A stretch of 64,000 nucleotides of DNA from Hermetia illucens (taxonomy: Eukaryota; Arthropoda; Insecta; Diptera; Stratiomyidae): NCBI RefSeq assembly GCF_905115235.1, contig NC_051852.1, forward strand, positions 32,809,199-32,873,198. The letters run 5' to 3'. How positions within the stretch are numbered: position 1 is the stretch's first letter; each line of letters starts with the position of its first letter. Both the position numbers and the translations under genes were made by a program. This document shows, one piece after another, positions 35,851 through 46,578 of this stretch. The notes beneath the pieces were generated by a model, which made no database searches, was not told the origin of the DNA, and saw only the letters and a program-made list of their open reading frames with translations.

Positions 35851-36800
35851 TGGGATTGAAATCTTTTAAACCGGGCGAGGAGTTGCTATCAGAAATGGCT
35901 AAGATATTGGCTTTGTCCTGAAAACTCAGCAGAGAGCCAGGTTGGCTGCCAGAATGGGTAGAGAGGTTGCGAAGCGCGAGGAATTAAAGGCGAAAATGGC
36001 AATTACAAGTGGTTTAGTTGAAATTTGACCTCATAAAGACAGTCATTACGCAAACCTCAATTGTGTCCCAAAGGTCTTCTTAGAGTTCTTAGATCTTCTT
36101 ATCCTAATTAATATCCTTCCTTTAGTTTCATGTTTTTTGTCCATAAATATGATGTTAAATTCGTTACTTTTGCATTAAGTGGCGGAAATTTAAGAGGCAT
36201 AATAGTACAAAACAAACTGCGGATGCCTTTAAGAAGCATATAAAGCCCAGAAGGACTCGACCAAAATAGAGGGTTGTATGATGTAGCCCACCTTTTCCCT
36301 GGTTACGAAACCCCGCCATTTAGGTTTTATTTAACATTCATTCGAAAGTATCAATGTAATTTCACTTTTCAGTTGAGTAAGCTGCGTAGATCTACTTTAT
36401 TATGAAAATTCATTATATTTAAATTAATTTCATTATATTCAAATATTAAAATCGAAAACTAAGGAAAAGGCAACCTTTTTTTAAATGCGCCCAGAGAAAC
36501 CCCATAAAATTTGTACAACTCTTGCTTCCATGGATTTTTTTTTTCAAAAATAATCAATTTTTCTATTGGAAACTTTTCAAAGATACTCGAACGGCATATG
36601 GCTTTTTTTTAACTTAAGATGATAGTGCAAAATCGCGGAAGATTTTAAATGTTTATTATGATAGGCTTACATAATTTATAGACTTAAACTACACGTTGAT
36701 TTGATATTCCATTTCTTCAAGCGTCAAGTCAGGTGAACTGTGAGCCGATTAAATTGTCAATTCTCATATGCGTATCTCCCCTCTTCTTCAAAACACCTCC
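35851..36800. other. No gene; AT-rich flank of OBP3
   Basis: AT-rich sequence with homopolymer A and T runs at 36470-36610. No coding frame, and no clear repeat homology to other parts of the window. Confidence 0.35.
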
Positions 36801-36832
36801 GAAACTTCTTACACAATCTAGGTATAAATACT

Positions 36833-36860
36833 CCTTAGCTGCTTGCCAAAGATATCAGTT
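36833..36860 (+). promoter_or_regulatory. TATA box and initiator of OBP3
   Basis: TATAAATA at 36833-36840 and TCAGTT at 36855-36860. The spacing (24 nt from TATA T to the initiator A) is shorter than in the other four genes, so the true start may lie slightly downstream, for example around 36868. Confidence 0.55.
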
Positions 36861-36906
36861 GTCCCTCATATCTCCAGAGTTCAACAAAGATATCAAAGCT
36901 AGCAAA

Positions 36907-37427
36907 ATGAAATTCTTCATTGTTCTCTGTGCAGTAATTGCCATGGTAAGTTAACTTCTTTATCACAAAGCGGAAGAGCTTGAAGACCGGTTTGTTCTTT
37001 GTACTCCCTCAAGGCCGCCGCTCAATGGACGCCGAAAAGCAAGGAGGAATTATTGAAGTTCCGCGAGGAGTGCTTCAAGTCCGAAAACGTTCCACAAGCA
37101 GTCATCGAGAAGTTGAACAATCGCCAATACGATGAAGATTTGGGCCAGGAGGCTCGGTGCTACATTCGCTGCATTGGTCTGAAGTCCGAAATCTGGGATG
37201 ACACCAACGGATACGACCTCGAAAGAAGCTACCAGAACCTTATCAGCACTGGATTCGAAGTCAGCAAGGAGAACTTGCAGAAATGTATCACTCCAAACAC
37301 TGATAATGATGATAAGTGCACTTGGGCTGCTAAGAACTTGAAGTGCTTGTGGACAAACAAATATGTTACCAAGAAACAAAAAATAATTAAGAATATTTTT
37401 ACTTTAAATAAATTGTGTTTACTCTGA
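36907..37427 (+). CDS. Odorant-binding protein 3, with extended C-terminus
   Basis: Exons 36907-36945 and 37014-37427 with a 68-bp phase-0 intron (GTAAGT...CTCAAG) encode 150 residues. MKFFIVLCAVIAM plus AAA form the signal peptide. Cysteines at about 33, 62, 66, 104, 115 and 124 fit C-X28-C-X3-C-X37-C-X10-C-X8-C. WDDTNGYDLERSY follows C3. Up to VTKKQ it is about 75 % identical to the mature protein of the gene at 55048-55514, but the stop found there is replaced by AAA-ATA, adding 15 residues (KIIKNIFTLNKLCLL) with a seventh cysteine. An AATAAA at 37407-37412 lies inside the extension. The core fold should be intact; the status of the tail is uncertain. Confidence 0.92.
37407..37412 (+). promoter_or_regulatory. 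Candidate poly(A) signal of OBP3
   Basis: AATAAA lies 13 nt before the TGA (37425-37427) of the extended frame, in what was presumably 3' untranslated sequence before the original stop was lost. Confidence 0.5.
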
Positions 37428-37479
37428 ATTGTAAGAAGCTATAATAGTTCGAAATCGAAAGAGGAGGAGCCACTTACCT

Positions 37480-38340
37480 TCAGCAATGGTGGATGGCAAT
37501 TCCGCTAGCGGCAAAGTAGTGGGGAGGTGTGGACCAGTGTTGAGGCCAGGCTGTCGGAGATAGACATTGAGCATCTCCTAGACGCCAAAGGTGAACATAT
37601 GGGATTTATCTCCTGCTTTGATTCCTTTCAGGTGGTCTGTGAGTTCGCCGTTATAGCTTGCGAAGCCCAATTCTCCAAGGACTTTCTCGGTTTGTGCGTT
37701 GCTAAGATCTGCGACGCCTGTGAAGGCTTAAAGTTCAAAGTTATTCCCTACGACGAATTTTTCAAGAGACCAATCGCTTGCATCTTGTTGCCGAAGATCC
37801 ACACGTATAAAGACAACCTAGCATTCAAAACTCCAAAATTCCCATACACGACGAGTTATTAGGGAAGAGAAACCCCAGACGATCAGTCAACTTTTCCTGC
37901 TCAGTATAAATGGAGAGTGCCTGGAGCCACTAGAAAAGGTAGACTATAATGTGCGGTTCGCAGTCAGGAATGAGAAAAAGAAACTGTTCCGCTCTATAAA
38001 GCCAGACGAGGACCTACTTCACCAGGTGGAACCCATGAGCTATTGGAGGAAATGAGGATCAGCAGTCCGACTGGGACTGACGAAACCAACACGCAAGTAG
38101 ATCATGCTGAGGGTAACGCATTTAAATCTGTAGCACCCGAAGTGCGCCTCGGCTAATGTGCTTGCCTCCTCCTAGAGAAAGGCATCGACATCGGACTAGT
38201 ACAGGTACCTTAGATCGACCGAACTACCAAAGCGCTCTAAATCAAATATTATAACTTATTCCACAGCACGGAAGACGCTGATCAGGACAGACCTAGAGCA
38301 TATATCCGCACCAGGAAGAGTCTGCTCGTTTTTCTGTATC
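37480..38340 (+). mobile_element. LOA/I-like LINE, ORF1 and start of ORF2
   Basis: 37527-37862 encodes VEARLSEIDIEHLLDAKGE, then FAVIACEAQFSKDFLGLCVAKICDACEGLKFKVIPYDEF and RPIACILLPK. This resembles insect ORFs of the DUF4780 type (recognition from memory, moderate). About 37900-38020 continues with LLSINGECLEPLEKVDYNVRF-like sequence. 38150-38330 holds endonuclease remnants (LLLEKGIDIGLVQ, then RPRAYIRTRKSLLVFLYLDLI). The same order recurs at 57540-58090. It starts about 50 bp past the 3' end of OBP3. Confidence 0.55.
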
Positions 38341-38439
38341 TCGACCTGATCGGGGAAATTGGCGCAGCCGGGGGCAAAGAAAGTATATATTTTCGCGGTT
38401 TACATGGTTCCTGCCCTGTGAGTTGCGGCTTAAGTTTAA

Positions 38440-39060
38440 ACTTAAAGTATTCCCTGCTTGTCGTAAAAGGCGACTAAAAGAGATAATTTTGAAACTCTAC
38501 TGCTACCGAAACGTCAACAACGCCTCGGATAGGGACTGATTTCATGACAGTGACCTTTGGCTGTCGAAAACGAACTATGATTGGTTTCAGTAATTTGCGC
38601 TCGCTCCTTGAAAACGGCAATGAGGATCTTAGAATGCTAGCTTTCCCCAACTTTTGCTGAAATTCCAGCAACATATATTGAATATTCTACAATATGCTTT
38701 TCTACTCTAGTCAGACAAGTCGTGGTCTCGGGCTGCTTCCCTGCCACCGCAAGGTACGCATACTTGACCAGGGAGCCGGTGTTAAGCAGCATCACAATTG
38801 TACAAAGGCAAAATTACGACATAGTAATAAAGGACGTTTTCTACGCAGTTCAAGAGGGGCTTCCGAAAGTGATATTGTGATCTTGATGTGTGTTTTGAAT
38901 GTGAAGGTGGGATTCGACAACACCTTGCTCGGACATGTGATGGGGAAACGCGGTATTGGCAACCGCAACGGTAAGGTTCGTGGATTTCCTCAACTGCCAC
39001 CGCCCGTCATTAGATTATCTGTCTTCTCACTGTCCTCCCAAAAATAATAATAGCTAAATA
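38440..39060 (+). mobile_element. LINE family A endonuclease fragment
   Basis: The 38694-39047 frame encodes SDIVILMCVLNVKVGFDNTLLGHVMGKRGIGNRNGK, a decayed version of the GDLNAKVGSDN...GKHGLGDRNG endonuclease block of 6211-6014. Sequence around 38470-38700 resembles the 35690-35830 flank, inverted. No RT follows. Confidence 0.65.
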
Positions 39061-39264
39061 ATCCAGCAACGCATCAAAGAATATCTCGAGAGCTTGATTG
39101 ACATAGAGCAGGGTGAAGCTTTGTATGCTTGCAAGAGAGCCTTTGCAAAGAAATTGGGTCTCCGGCCGAGGGTGGTTTAATACACACACACACAGCAGTG
39201 GTGCGTCCCATTCTAACATGCAGATCTATTTTAAGGTGGCAAGCTTTCACTAACAAGTATAATA

Positions 39265-40581
39265 CAGGGTGAGGCAGCATAACTTCCTTTTTTAAAATGC
39301 GCGCCACTCAGTTAGTTGATGTCATAGCGGAGCGCTAGTGGTCTCGTTCAAGAGGGGATACTGTAAAGTTTTCTCCCGACACGGTTCAGTCGCCATAATG
39401 CGTTGAAATAGTGAGGAGCGTGTCTTTGCCGTTAAGGTTTACTTTTCAAGCGGATGTTCGGTTATTGCAACACAGCGTGCATTTCGGAATCGCTTTAATT
39501 TAGCCCCGTTGGCTCCCGTCCCAGACCGCAAATCAATTGTTACATGGGTCACTACATTCAGACAAACTGCAAGTGCGACAAAATGAAGAACTGGAGTCCC
39601 TCGGCCTGTTAGATCACCTGAGAACATTGAAGCAGTGAGAGCGTCAATGTTGCGATCGCCACGGCGTTCTTCGCGCAAACACGCATCTACCCTTGGACTA
39701 TCCGATCGTTCTGCGAGAAGAATTCTTCGTGATGATCTTCATTTTCATCCTTATAAGATGGCGATAGTGCAGGAACTTTCAGAACGTGACTTCAATTCTC
39801 GGATGAACGCGTGTGAGCTTCTTCTTGATATCGTTCCCGAGGGTGCTATTGTTTTTTTTAGCGATGAAGCCCATTTTCATTTGTGTGGGTCGGTTAACAA
39901 ACAAAACATGCGCTACTGGGCTGACACCAACCCTCGAGAATTGCATCAAAAGCCTTTGCATTCACCCAAAGTCACAGTGTGGTGTGCAATTTCCTCAGCT
40001 GGAATTATTGGTCCCTGGTTTTTTGAGGAAAATGAGGTTACAGTGACAGTGAATTCGGACCGGTATGTAAACATGCTACAGAATTTTTTTTTCCCACGGC
40101 TAGAAAATTTGGATTTGGGGTACACTTGGTTGCAACAAGACGGTGCAACAGCACATACTTCAAGAGCATCGATGGCTGTTTTGAGGGAACACTTTCCAGA
40201 GCGCCTTATCTTAGAGACGATTTGGAATGGCCGGCACGCTCTCCCGATCTGTCCACTTGTGATTTTTTTCTATGGGGTTTTTTGAAATCCCGTGTTTATG
40301 TGACCCGTCCAAGAACCCTACAAGATTTGAAGACCAACATCCAAGAAGAAATTGCCAACATAACACCTGCTATGCTAACAAGAGTCATGACAAACGCCAG
40401 AAATCGGTTTACGCAATGTATGGAGAATGGGGGACGTCACCTAATAGATTTGATATTCAAAACAATGTAAATAAAAACTTTAGACATGTACCTACATTAT
40501 AAAAAATAAATAAATATTTTCCGATGCATACAATAGTTTTTATTGAGTTTTGAAAAAAGGAAGTTATGCGGCCGCACCCTG
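39265..40581 (+). mobile_element. Tc1/mariner-superfamily transposon with TIRs
   Basis: A full-length 1,317-bp DNA transposon flanked by TA on both sides (39263-39264 and 40582-40583), as expected for TA target duplication. The left end starts CAGGGTGAGGCAGCATAACT and the right end is its near-complement (agttatgcggccgcaccctg), giving TIRs of about 30 bp. The transposase occupies 39398-40470. It lies between a LINE endonuclease fragment and a LOA-like fragment, without disrupting a host gene. Confidence 0.92.
39398..40470 (+). pseudogene. Mariner-like transposase, inactive
   Basis: Start ATG at 39398. The N-terminal helix-turn-helix (EERVFAVKVYFSSGCSVIATQRAF) is of the type often found with these transposases. 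The DDE core shows FFSDEAHFHLCGSVNKQNMR (first Asp), WLQQDGATAHTSR (second Asp) and WPARSPDLSTCDFFLWGFLK (third Asp). The second and third Asp are separated by about 40 residues, allowing for a frameshift near 40210, longer than mariner's 34 and suggestive of a DD41D (rosa-like) group. TGA codons at 39404-39406 and 39584-39586 and that frameshift make this copy non-functional. The C-terminal frame 40126-40470 ends in TAA. Confidence 0.88.
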
Positions 40582-40599
40582 TAGAATGAAGCTTAATAG

Positions 40600-41740
40600 G
40601 ATTCAAAGAAACGGCATGTGCAGGTGCAACCAGGGCTCTAGATCTTGCTCAGAAGATGCTTTCAATTCACTCCTACACATCCTCCCCTTAGACCTTCACA
40701 TTAAATACAGTGCCGTCAGACTACATGATCCCGGATGCTGGACAGCGAAGCCCTATGGCATAGTAGCATCCTAGACGAAGTACGTCGGGAAATTTGGGCA
40801 TTCTACACGGACTATGCCACGCACAACTTGAACCTCACAAGAAACTTTGTTGTTGACTTTCCGACCAGGAAAAAGTGGAAGACCGACAGCGTGTTGTAAG
40901 GCTATGGTAGTATTCTTCATTGACAGATCAAAGATGGTTTATGGAATTTTCTGGTATACACATTGTATATCCAGGTCATATGGTCACCCAGGTTGCGCTA
41001 GTGTATTCCAAGTGGCAGTACCGGCAGTACTATGAGCCTGTCTATGGCTCGGGCATGATCCGGTCCCCAAGTATAACTTAACCAATCTCTCCGACAGTTA
41101 ACCAACCATTAAGGCCTTGTACTCGGTGGCGACATCCTCCAGGCTAGTGGGGCAGTGCAGAAACGCGCTGAACAGTTTGAGCGGCACGCTCAATGTCATC
41201 GTCTTCTGAGTTCTCGACCATAGGAGGAGCAAGAATGAGCGGGCTGATCGGTCAGACAGGGTTTTGCTCTTGGCAGTCCTGGCGACTGTCAAGGGCGGAA
41301 TCTACCCGCACTATTTAGCGGCGGCGGACTTCAAATGGCGAAGGCTCACCACCTAAAAGTGCATATAAGATAACGGCGGTCCAAACGGGGCACTGAGATA
41401 CAGTAGATCATGCCGCCAAGCTCAGCATACCTTGTAATTAGCTGAGGCTTGGAAGAAGAGGGGGAAATGAGGCACCTCCTTTGCGATTACCCAGTTCTAG
41501 CCAGAGTCAAGCTACGGATAATAGGTACACTATACTTTGGGGACTTCAGAGAGATTTTTAGCTTCAGGGTGGGAGAGCTGCTTTCCTTCGTGAATGTTAC
41601 GGGCTTGATATGAAGATCTGGGCCGGCTGGACTCTGCCATCTCCGACATATTTTGTTTCTGGTCGTCGGGTCAAAATAGGAATCGCACATTCCGAGACCC
41701 AAAAGAGCAGTCCATTTTATTTTCAATGCAAGGCTGGTAT
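40600..41740 (+). mobile_element. LOA/I-like LINE, post-RT and RNase H region
   Basis: Plus strand: KLNRIQRN and a CRCNQGSRSCSEDAFNSLLHILPLDLHIKYSAVRL block (post-RT), DEVRREIWAF, LQGYGSILH-like and FFIDRSKMVYGI (RNase H entry, cf. FFTDGSKMACGV at 53660). About 41080-41300 holds the alanine-rich RNase H core (in part readable as AIKALYS), and 41460-41600 a C-terminal stretch. Many stops. Same family as 42590-42900 and 53400-54330. Confidence 0.65.
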
Positions 41741-42589
41741 CCTGGGTTCTTGGAGACGTTAATATTTTCCGAGAAAGTGTTATCAGCGCTTCGCTCAACC
41801 GCCTACCAGGAGGGCCTATCTGGGTACCTTTTCCGTTTTAATGTGCGGAAAGCTTGCCTCCACCCTCCTCCGTCTGCTGTTTTGATGGCAAAATATCCAG
41901 TGATCACCACGTGGAGGTGAAGGTAGGATTCAATAGAAGAGCTATCGATGTTAAAATTCAGGAAAGGTTTCTCAGCATTTCTGGTAGTCGTATATCAGAT
42001 CGTGTGTCGCTCAGTGATTCTTACTATAATTTGATTACCAAACGTACCAACGCCATTAAGGAAACCTTAACCAGTCGAGGATTGATGGGGTATCTGACAT
42101 ATTGGATAATATCCATGTTAGGAACTGTGGTCATATGGATTATCGTCTGAGCCAGAAGGTTGCCAGTTGACCAGAGCTATGAGCGGAGGTACTTTCTAGA
42201 ATGGCGCCGTGTATCCAGTCCTCTGGTTGATAGTGCTGGACAAAATTCTAGACATATTGAACACATATTGGTGTCATGAAGATTTTCCTTCACTGAAATC
42301 ATGGAAAGAGCACTGGGAAATGTATGCAAGATTCGGACTTGCCATAAATCTAACCAGCTGATGTAAATCACCGCCGAGGCAAAGATACTCGAATGTTAAT
42401 TCTCGCGGTTAAATGAAAATAGATGATAGAGAGATGAAATGAAAATAGATTTTTTCTTCCAAACTGAGTGTAATCCTGGATCCTAAGTTAAATTAGATAT
42501 TAAATGTAGAACTGAGGGTTTCGGGGACTTGTATAGACTTCCATGTCCTTTGAAAGAAAGTGGTTCTCCGGATGTTATCCTAACGTACG
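41741..42589. other. No gene recognised
   Basis: The 98-residue plus frame at 41854-42150 shows no domain I know. 41860-41920 resembles 17250-17310. Probably decayed mobile DNA. Confidence 0.3.
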
Positions 42590-42900
42590 GTTCTACCACA
42601 TTGTAGAGTGGCCACAGTTGAGCAAAAAAGTACGATAGAACAAAGCTCAATAGTGTTCAAAGAACCATGTGTTCAGGTGCTACCAGGACTGCGCGGCAGA
42701 TGTTCTCAATGTACTCCTATACCTCCTCCCCCTTGACCTGCGCATTAAATGCGCTTTAACGTGCGGAGCGTCAGAGAACATGGGTTCGGATGTTGGATAT
42801 TGAAGTCCACGGCCATGATATCGGGTGGACAGCTTAATTCGGTCCGTTTCCAAAAGATAACTCCGGGTGCTATAGATGGCTGACGGCAACAGCTGACTTT
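42590..42900 (+). mobile_element. LOA/I-like LINE fragment
   Basis: It parallels 40590-40760: 'acaaagctcaatagtgttcaaagaac', 'ggtgctaccaggact', 'ctcctatacctcctccccttgacct' and 'gcgcattaaatgcgct' encode the same post-RT block (RIQRT...ALNVLLHLLPLDLRIKCA). Short and broken. Confidence 0.6.
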
Positions 42901-43889
42901 TGGTATATCGAGATGATTTTCCATTTCAATTGGAAGTGGAGGAATCGGAAACTGGATCTACGAAAGGTTTTGTTGATTTTTTTTAAGAAAATATGGCTGT
43001 ACGTGGGCTCCAATTACGGTGTTTGTGTGAATTTACCCGATATTTGATTCCAGGTGGTAGTGGCCTTTTATTTCGTGGAGAGTATTTAAACTAATTATCA
43101 AGAGAGGTAAGGGGCAATAGGGCCTTGGGTGACAGACGAAATTTGGAAAAAGGGTCCTAAATATGCACTGAAATAGTAAGGTCAATGACCATGTATGGAC
43201 GGTAACCAGGGAAAACGATTTGAATGCGACACAGCAAAAAACAAGGAAGACTCGCTTGTGTGTGTACAATTGATGCAATGAGAAGATAACCAACGCCATC
43301 TTTGGAAGTCCTTCTGGGATTGACTACCCTTTATCTTCACATGTTCAAAAGGAGGCCAATTTTTAGGACATACTAGTGTACCCGGAATTCCCGACACCAC
43401 GGATAGCATGATAATGAAATTTCATTTCAATTTGGAATACAATGGGCAAAACGGCAGACCGGGGTAGGATAGCAGTGACCCTTGGCTTGACAGACTTTTC
43501 GGCAAGCAACGACCAATAGATCGGATTGCGGTGGTTGACGCTATTTTTCGGCGTGTAACAGCGCAGCTTTTGTCCTATAAGTGGAGCATTGGAAAGGTCG
43601 GGAGATTCGTCAAAGGTCGTGGTATATGTATAGCCGCAATGGAGGAGACTTAGGATCTGCACCCTTGGAACGTTTTCTCGGATATTTTTATTAGATTCAT
43701 TTCCTATTAAGACTTGAAACTTTTGGTCGCAAAGTCGAATTAAAGAATTGCCACCATGCATCCCACGTTAATCGGAAGTTGACTAATGAGTCAAAATCAC
43801 TCATCCATTCGTTGAATGCAATCTTGATTCGACATAAGTTTCCCTTTCGAGCAAATCAAAATAGCCACCGGCTGCCACCGAAATTTCAG
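42901..43889. other. No gene recognised
   Basis: The 132-residue minus frame at 43363-43761 has no recognisable motif, signal peptide or splice context. No repeat partner was noticed in the window. Confidence 0.3.
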
Positions 43890-44400
43890 CCTTCAATCGG
43901 CTAATGGTAAACTTTAGGGTTCTACTGCATGAGTGCAAGTACATTCTCTTCTACGCCGCGTAGGTATGATTAGTTGTCCTTCGGAAGTAAGTGTAGTGGA
44001 TTCTACCTTACTGTCAAAGAATCGGATGTGATGGTCATCGCGGAATCATCTCTGTTGTCTTCCTTGCTAAGGAAACCAGAACTTCCCACAAGCGCAAGAG
44101 ATATGAGCCAATGCTAGGTGGTCACTAAAAATTCGCTCAGGAAAACCAGTCAAGAGGTAGGTGGTCTGATTATTTCCTAACCAAGCTTCAAAGTAGGGAT
44201 GGAGGTTTTCAGTTCTACCTGCACGAGGTTCGAAAGGAATAATACCCTAACAACTATGGTCTACAATGGGTTGATGGGCAATGCCAATCACACATTTCAC
44301 ATGGTGCAGGATTGGATGGTATTCTTCACCAACTTTTTGCAGATATTGGGGAGATACCGAGAGGCGCTGACAGATGAGGCCGTGTTTTTTGTTTGCCCGA
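43890..44400 (+). mobile_element. R1-clade LINE ORF2 C-terminal fragment
   Basis: About 44020-44100 reads SDVMVIAESSLLSSLLR-like, parallel to the AVMVIAVAISVALLAKE block at 56705-56755. 44160-44310 parallels YFLTQFLSRYGGFQSYLHKIGR and the VVDDAHHTF zinc-finger region. 44199-44483 is an open frame through the diverged end. Same family as 55870-57470. Confidence 0.55.
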
Positions 44401-44513
44401 TATACACCTTCGGACCACCTGAGCAAGCGATCTTATATATACCGCTCATCTCCGTTTTTCAGTCCTTTTCTCTAGTCAGCTGATAGATACGACTTGATTC
44501 TACCAATTGTATG

Positions 44514-44815
44514 TCAAATCTTTTTAATGTGCGTTTTATATGCTTGAACATATTTAAGATGGTGACGATCAATTTTTCTAATGTGGTAGAAGTCGTGAGT
44601 GTGAGTGAGATTACTACGTTCTATCCTTTGTGAGTGTCTCCTGATCATCGTATCTATGGTGATGCTTATATAGCCGTTTTTCCTTGCAGCGTCCATAATG
44701 TAGTGTTTTTCGCTCTCGTAGTCTTCCTTTACGAGTGGGATTGTTAGAAAGCGCTGGATCATGGTGCAATAAGCTGCCATTTTATGCTGGTAACTATGGA
44801 TAATGCAAGGAGGAA
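44514..44815 (-). mobile_element. Penelope-like element fragment, inverted
   Basis: The minus strand encodes SYQHKMAAYCTMIQRFLTIP followed by a charged stretch, resembling the region just after the RT of Penelope-like elements. A related piece lies at the far end of the plus-strand fragment (about 45700-45830), so the two are inverted relative to each other. Decayed. Confidence 0.65.
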
Positions 44816-45850
44816 ATGGGTCTGCTAAACAACAAGTTGAACACGTTGTTGTAGATGTGAAAGCAGCCATAAAATTAATGGGCAATGAAGCGAACTATCG
44901 AAAGCCATTGTTTACCAACCTAAGTTTCCAAAGTCTGCTAACCCGCCGGAAGCCACTATCGTGCAAGAGCTGCAGAAGAAGCCGGTATACTACCTAAATG
45001 CAGACAAAGGTAATGCGATTGTAATTATGGATAAACAATAGTACGACAACCAAGTAATTGAAAAGTTGACTGGGGGAAACTAGTTTGAATTAAGGAATGA
45101 CCTGCTACCTGCATCCATAAAACGGGTAAAGAAGGTCCTGAAAGAATGCGCTCTAGTGGTTGATAACACAGCCCAGCTCCGTCAACCAAAAATACACAAA
45201 GCAGGCAATGAGATGAGAGAGATTATTGCCGATTCTAACTCCCCATCTTATAACATTCCGAAGTGGTTGGTTAAGGAATATCTAAAATTGGGGTCTACCA
45301 ACGGGAAACTATCTGCCAAAAATTCAAAATTCAAAACAATATGCGAAGTTGGCTTCCCTCTGATGAATGAAAATTATTTCACATTCAGGGGAAAGTACTT
45401 CAAGACAACCTCAGGTCCTCTCTCCCCATTCCTAAGTAAAATCTGGATGTGGAGGTGAACATGGAGCAGGATGGATTACTGTCAAATATATGGTTGAAGT
45501 GCGTGGATGACATTTTGGAATGATCCAACAAACAAGTATCAACACCCTAAAATATCCTTCACTCATGAGATTGGAGTTAGTAACCAAGTGTCTTTCCTAG
45601 ATATATTAATCAAACGTCAAAACGGACAATTTTTGTTTTTCAATTAACAGGAAACCCACCAGCACCCAGCGCATAACCCCGGGCACTTCGCTCCATAGTT
45701 ACCAGCAACAATCCCACTCACAGAGGGACACTACGAGAGCGAATAACACTACATTATGGACACTGCAAGTAAGAAAGGGGCCGTTAGTACTACCATGGAT
45801 ACGATGATCAGGAGACACGCACGCGTAAATTACACTCAGATTGCTTGAAA
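44816..45850 (+). mobile_element. Penelope-like element RT fragment
   Basis: 45150-45460 encodes QPKIHKAGNEMREIIADSNS, PSYNIPKWLVKEY and FTFRGKYFKTTSGPLSP, matching the finger and palm of Penelope-like reverse transcriptases (the GLPKIHK...LRPIVS...YK.AKWL pattern). 44980-45060 gives a DKGNAIVIMDK block and about 45560-45660 an SFLDILIKR-like block, in Penelope order. The element is broken, with several interruptions and no GIY-YIG domain visible. It ends directly before the upstream homology of OBP4. Confidence 0.75.
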
Positions 45851-46038
45851 ATGGTAGTTAATGAAACGTGAAGAATTAGTGTTTATATTATATTTGTTGC
45901 ATTGCTCCTCATAATATAATCATAAAAGATACTAATTTATTTAATTCGGTAATTTCCGGGTAATCTGTTCAAAATTGCGAATCCAATTTGGTAATGTACT
46001 TTTCCAGTCTGGGAAACTTCGCCTAATAAAAAATTGGG

Positions 46039-46076
46039 TATAAATATTCATTAGTTACTTCCGGCAATCGTCAGTT
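46039..46076 (+). promoter_or_regulatory. TATA box and initiator of OBP4
   Basis: TATAAATA at 46039-46046 and TCAGTT at 46071-46076, 34 nt from TATA T to the initiator A. OBP5 has the same 34-nt geometry. Leader about 45 nt. Confidence 0.7.
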
Positions 46077-46117
46077 AATCGTGGTAGTCATCGAGTTTTA
46101 TTACCACGTTTTGGAAA

Positions 46118-46578
46118 ATGAAAATCTTGATTAGTGTCTTTGCCATGATCGTTACGGTAAGTTTTAACTAAACAAGAACAAATTTCAGAATAGATCTGTT
46201 TTTTTTCAGGTTGCATCACAACAGGCCCCCTCTATCCAAAGTGAACTCCTGAAGGCCCGTGATGAATGTTATAAATCCGAAAACGTTTCACAGTCAGATA
46301 TTGAAAAGTTGAACAATCATGAATATGACGAGGACTTGAGTCATGAGGCCAAATGCCACATTCGTTGCTTTGGTATGAAAACAGGACTCTGGGATGACAC
46401 CCATGGATATAACGTCGAAAAGAGTTACCAGTACGTTGTCAATACTGGATCCAAGGTTAGCAAGGAGGATTTGCGGAAGTGCGTGACGCCAAATACTGAT
46501 GATGACGATAAGTGTACATGGGCTGCTAAGAACATGAGGTGTTTGTCGAAAAACGAATACTTCAGAATGAAACTATAG
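46118..46578 (+). CDS. Odorant-binding protein 4 (Obp99a/Obp44a-like)
   Basis: Exons 46118-46156 and 46210-46578 with a 53-bp phase-0 intron (GTAAGT...TTTCAG) encode 135 residues. MKILISVFAMIVT plus VAS form the signal peptide. Cysteines at about 33, 62, 66, 104, 115 and 124 keep the C-X28-C-X3-C-X37-C-X10-C-X8-C pattern, with GLWDDTHGYNVEKSYQ after C3. It is the most divergent of the three right-hand genes: the mature N-terminal QW is QQ, CLWTNKY after C6 is CLSKNEY, and the tail ends FRMKL instead of VTKKQ. Both changed positions are conserved Trp in all four paralogues, so altered packing or ligand range is plausible (inference). The frame is intact. Confidence 0.92.

Noticed and set aside
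37050-37379. A 109-residue minus-strand frame
   Set aside because: It is the antisense shadow of OBP3 exon 2.
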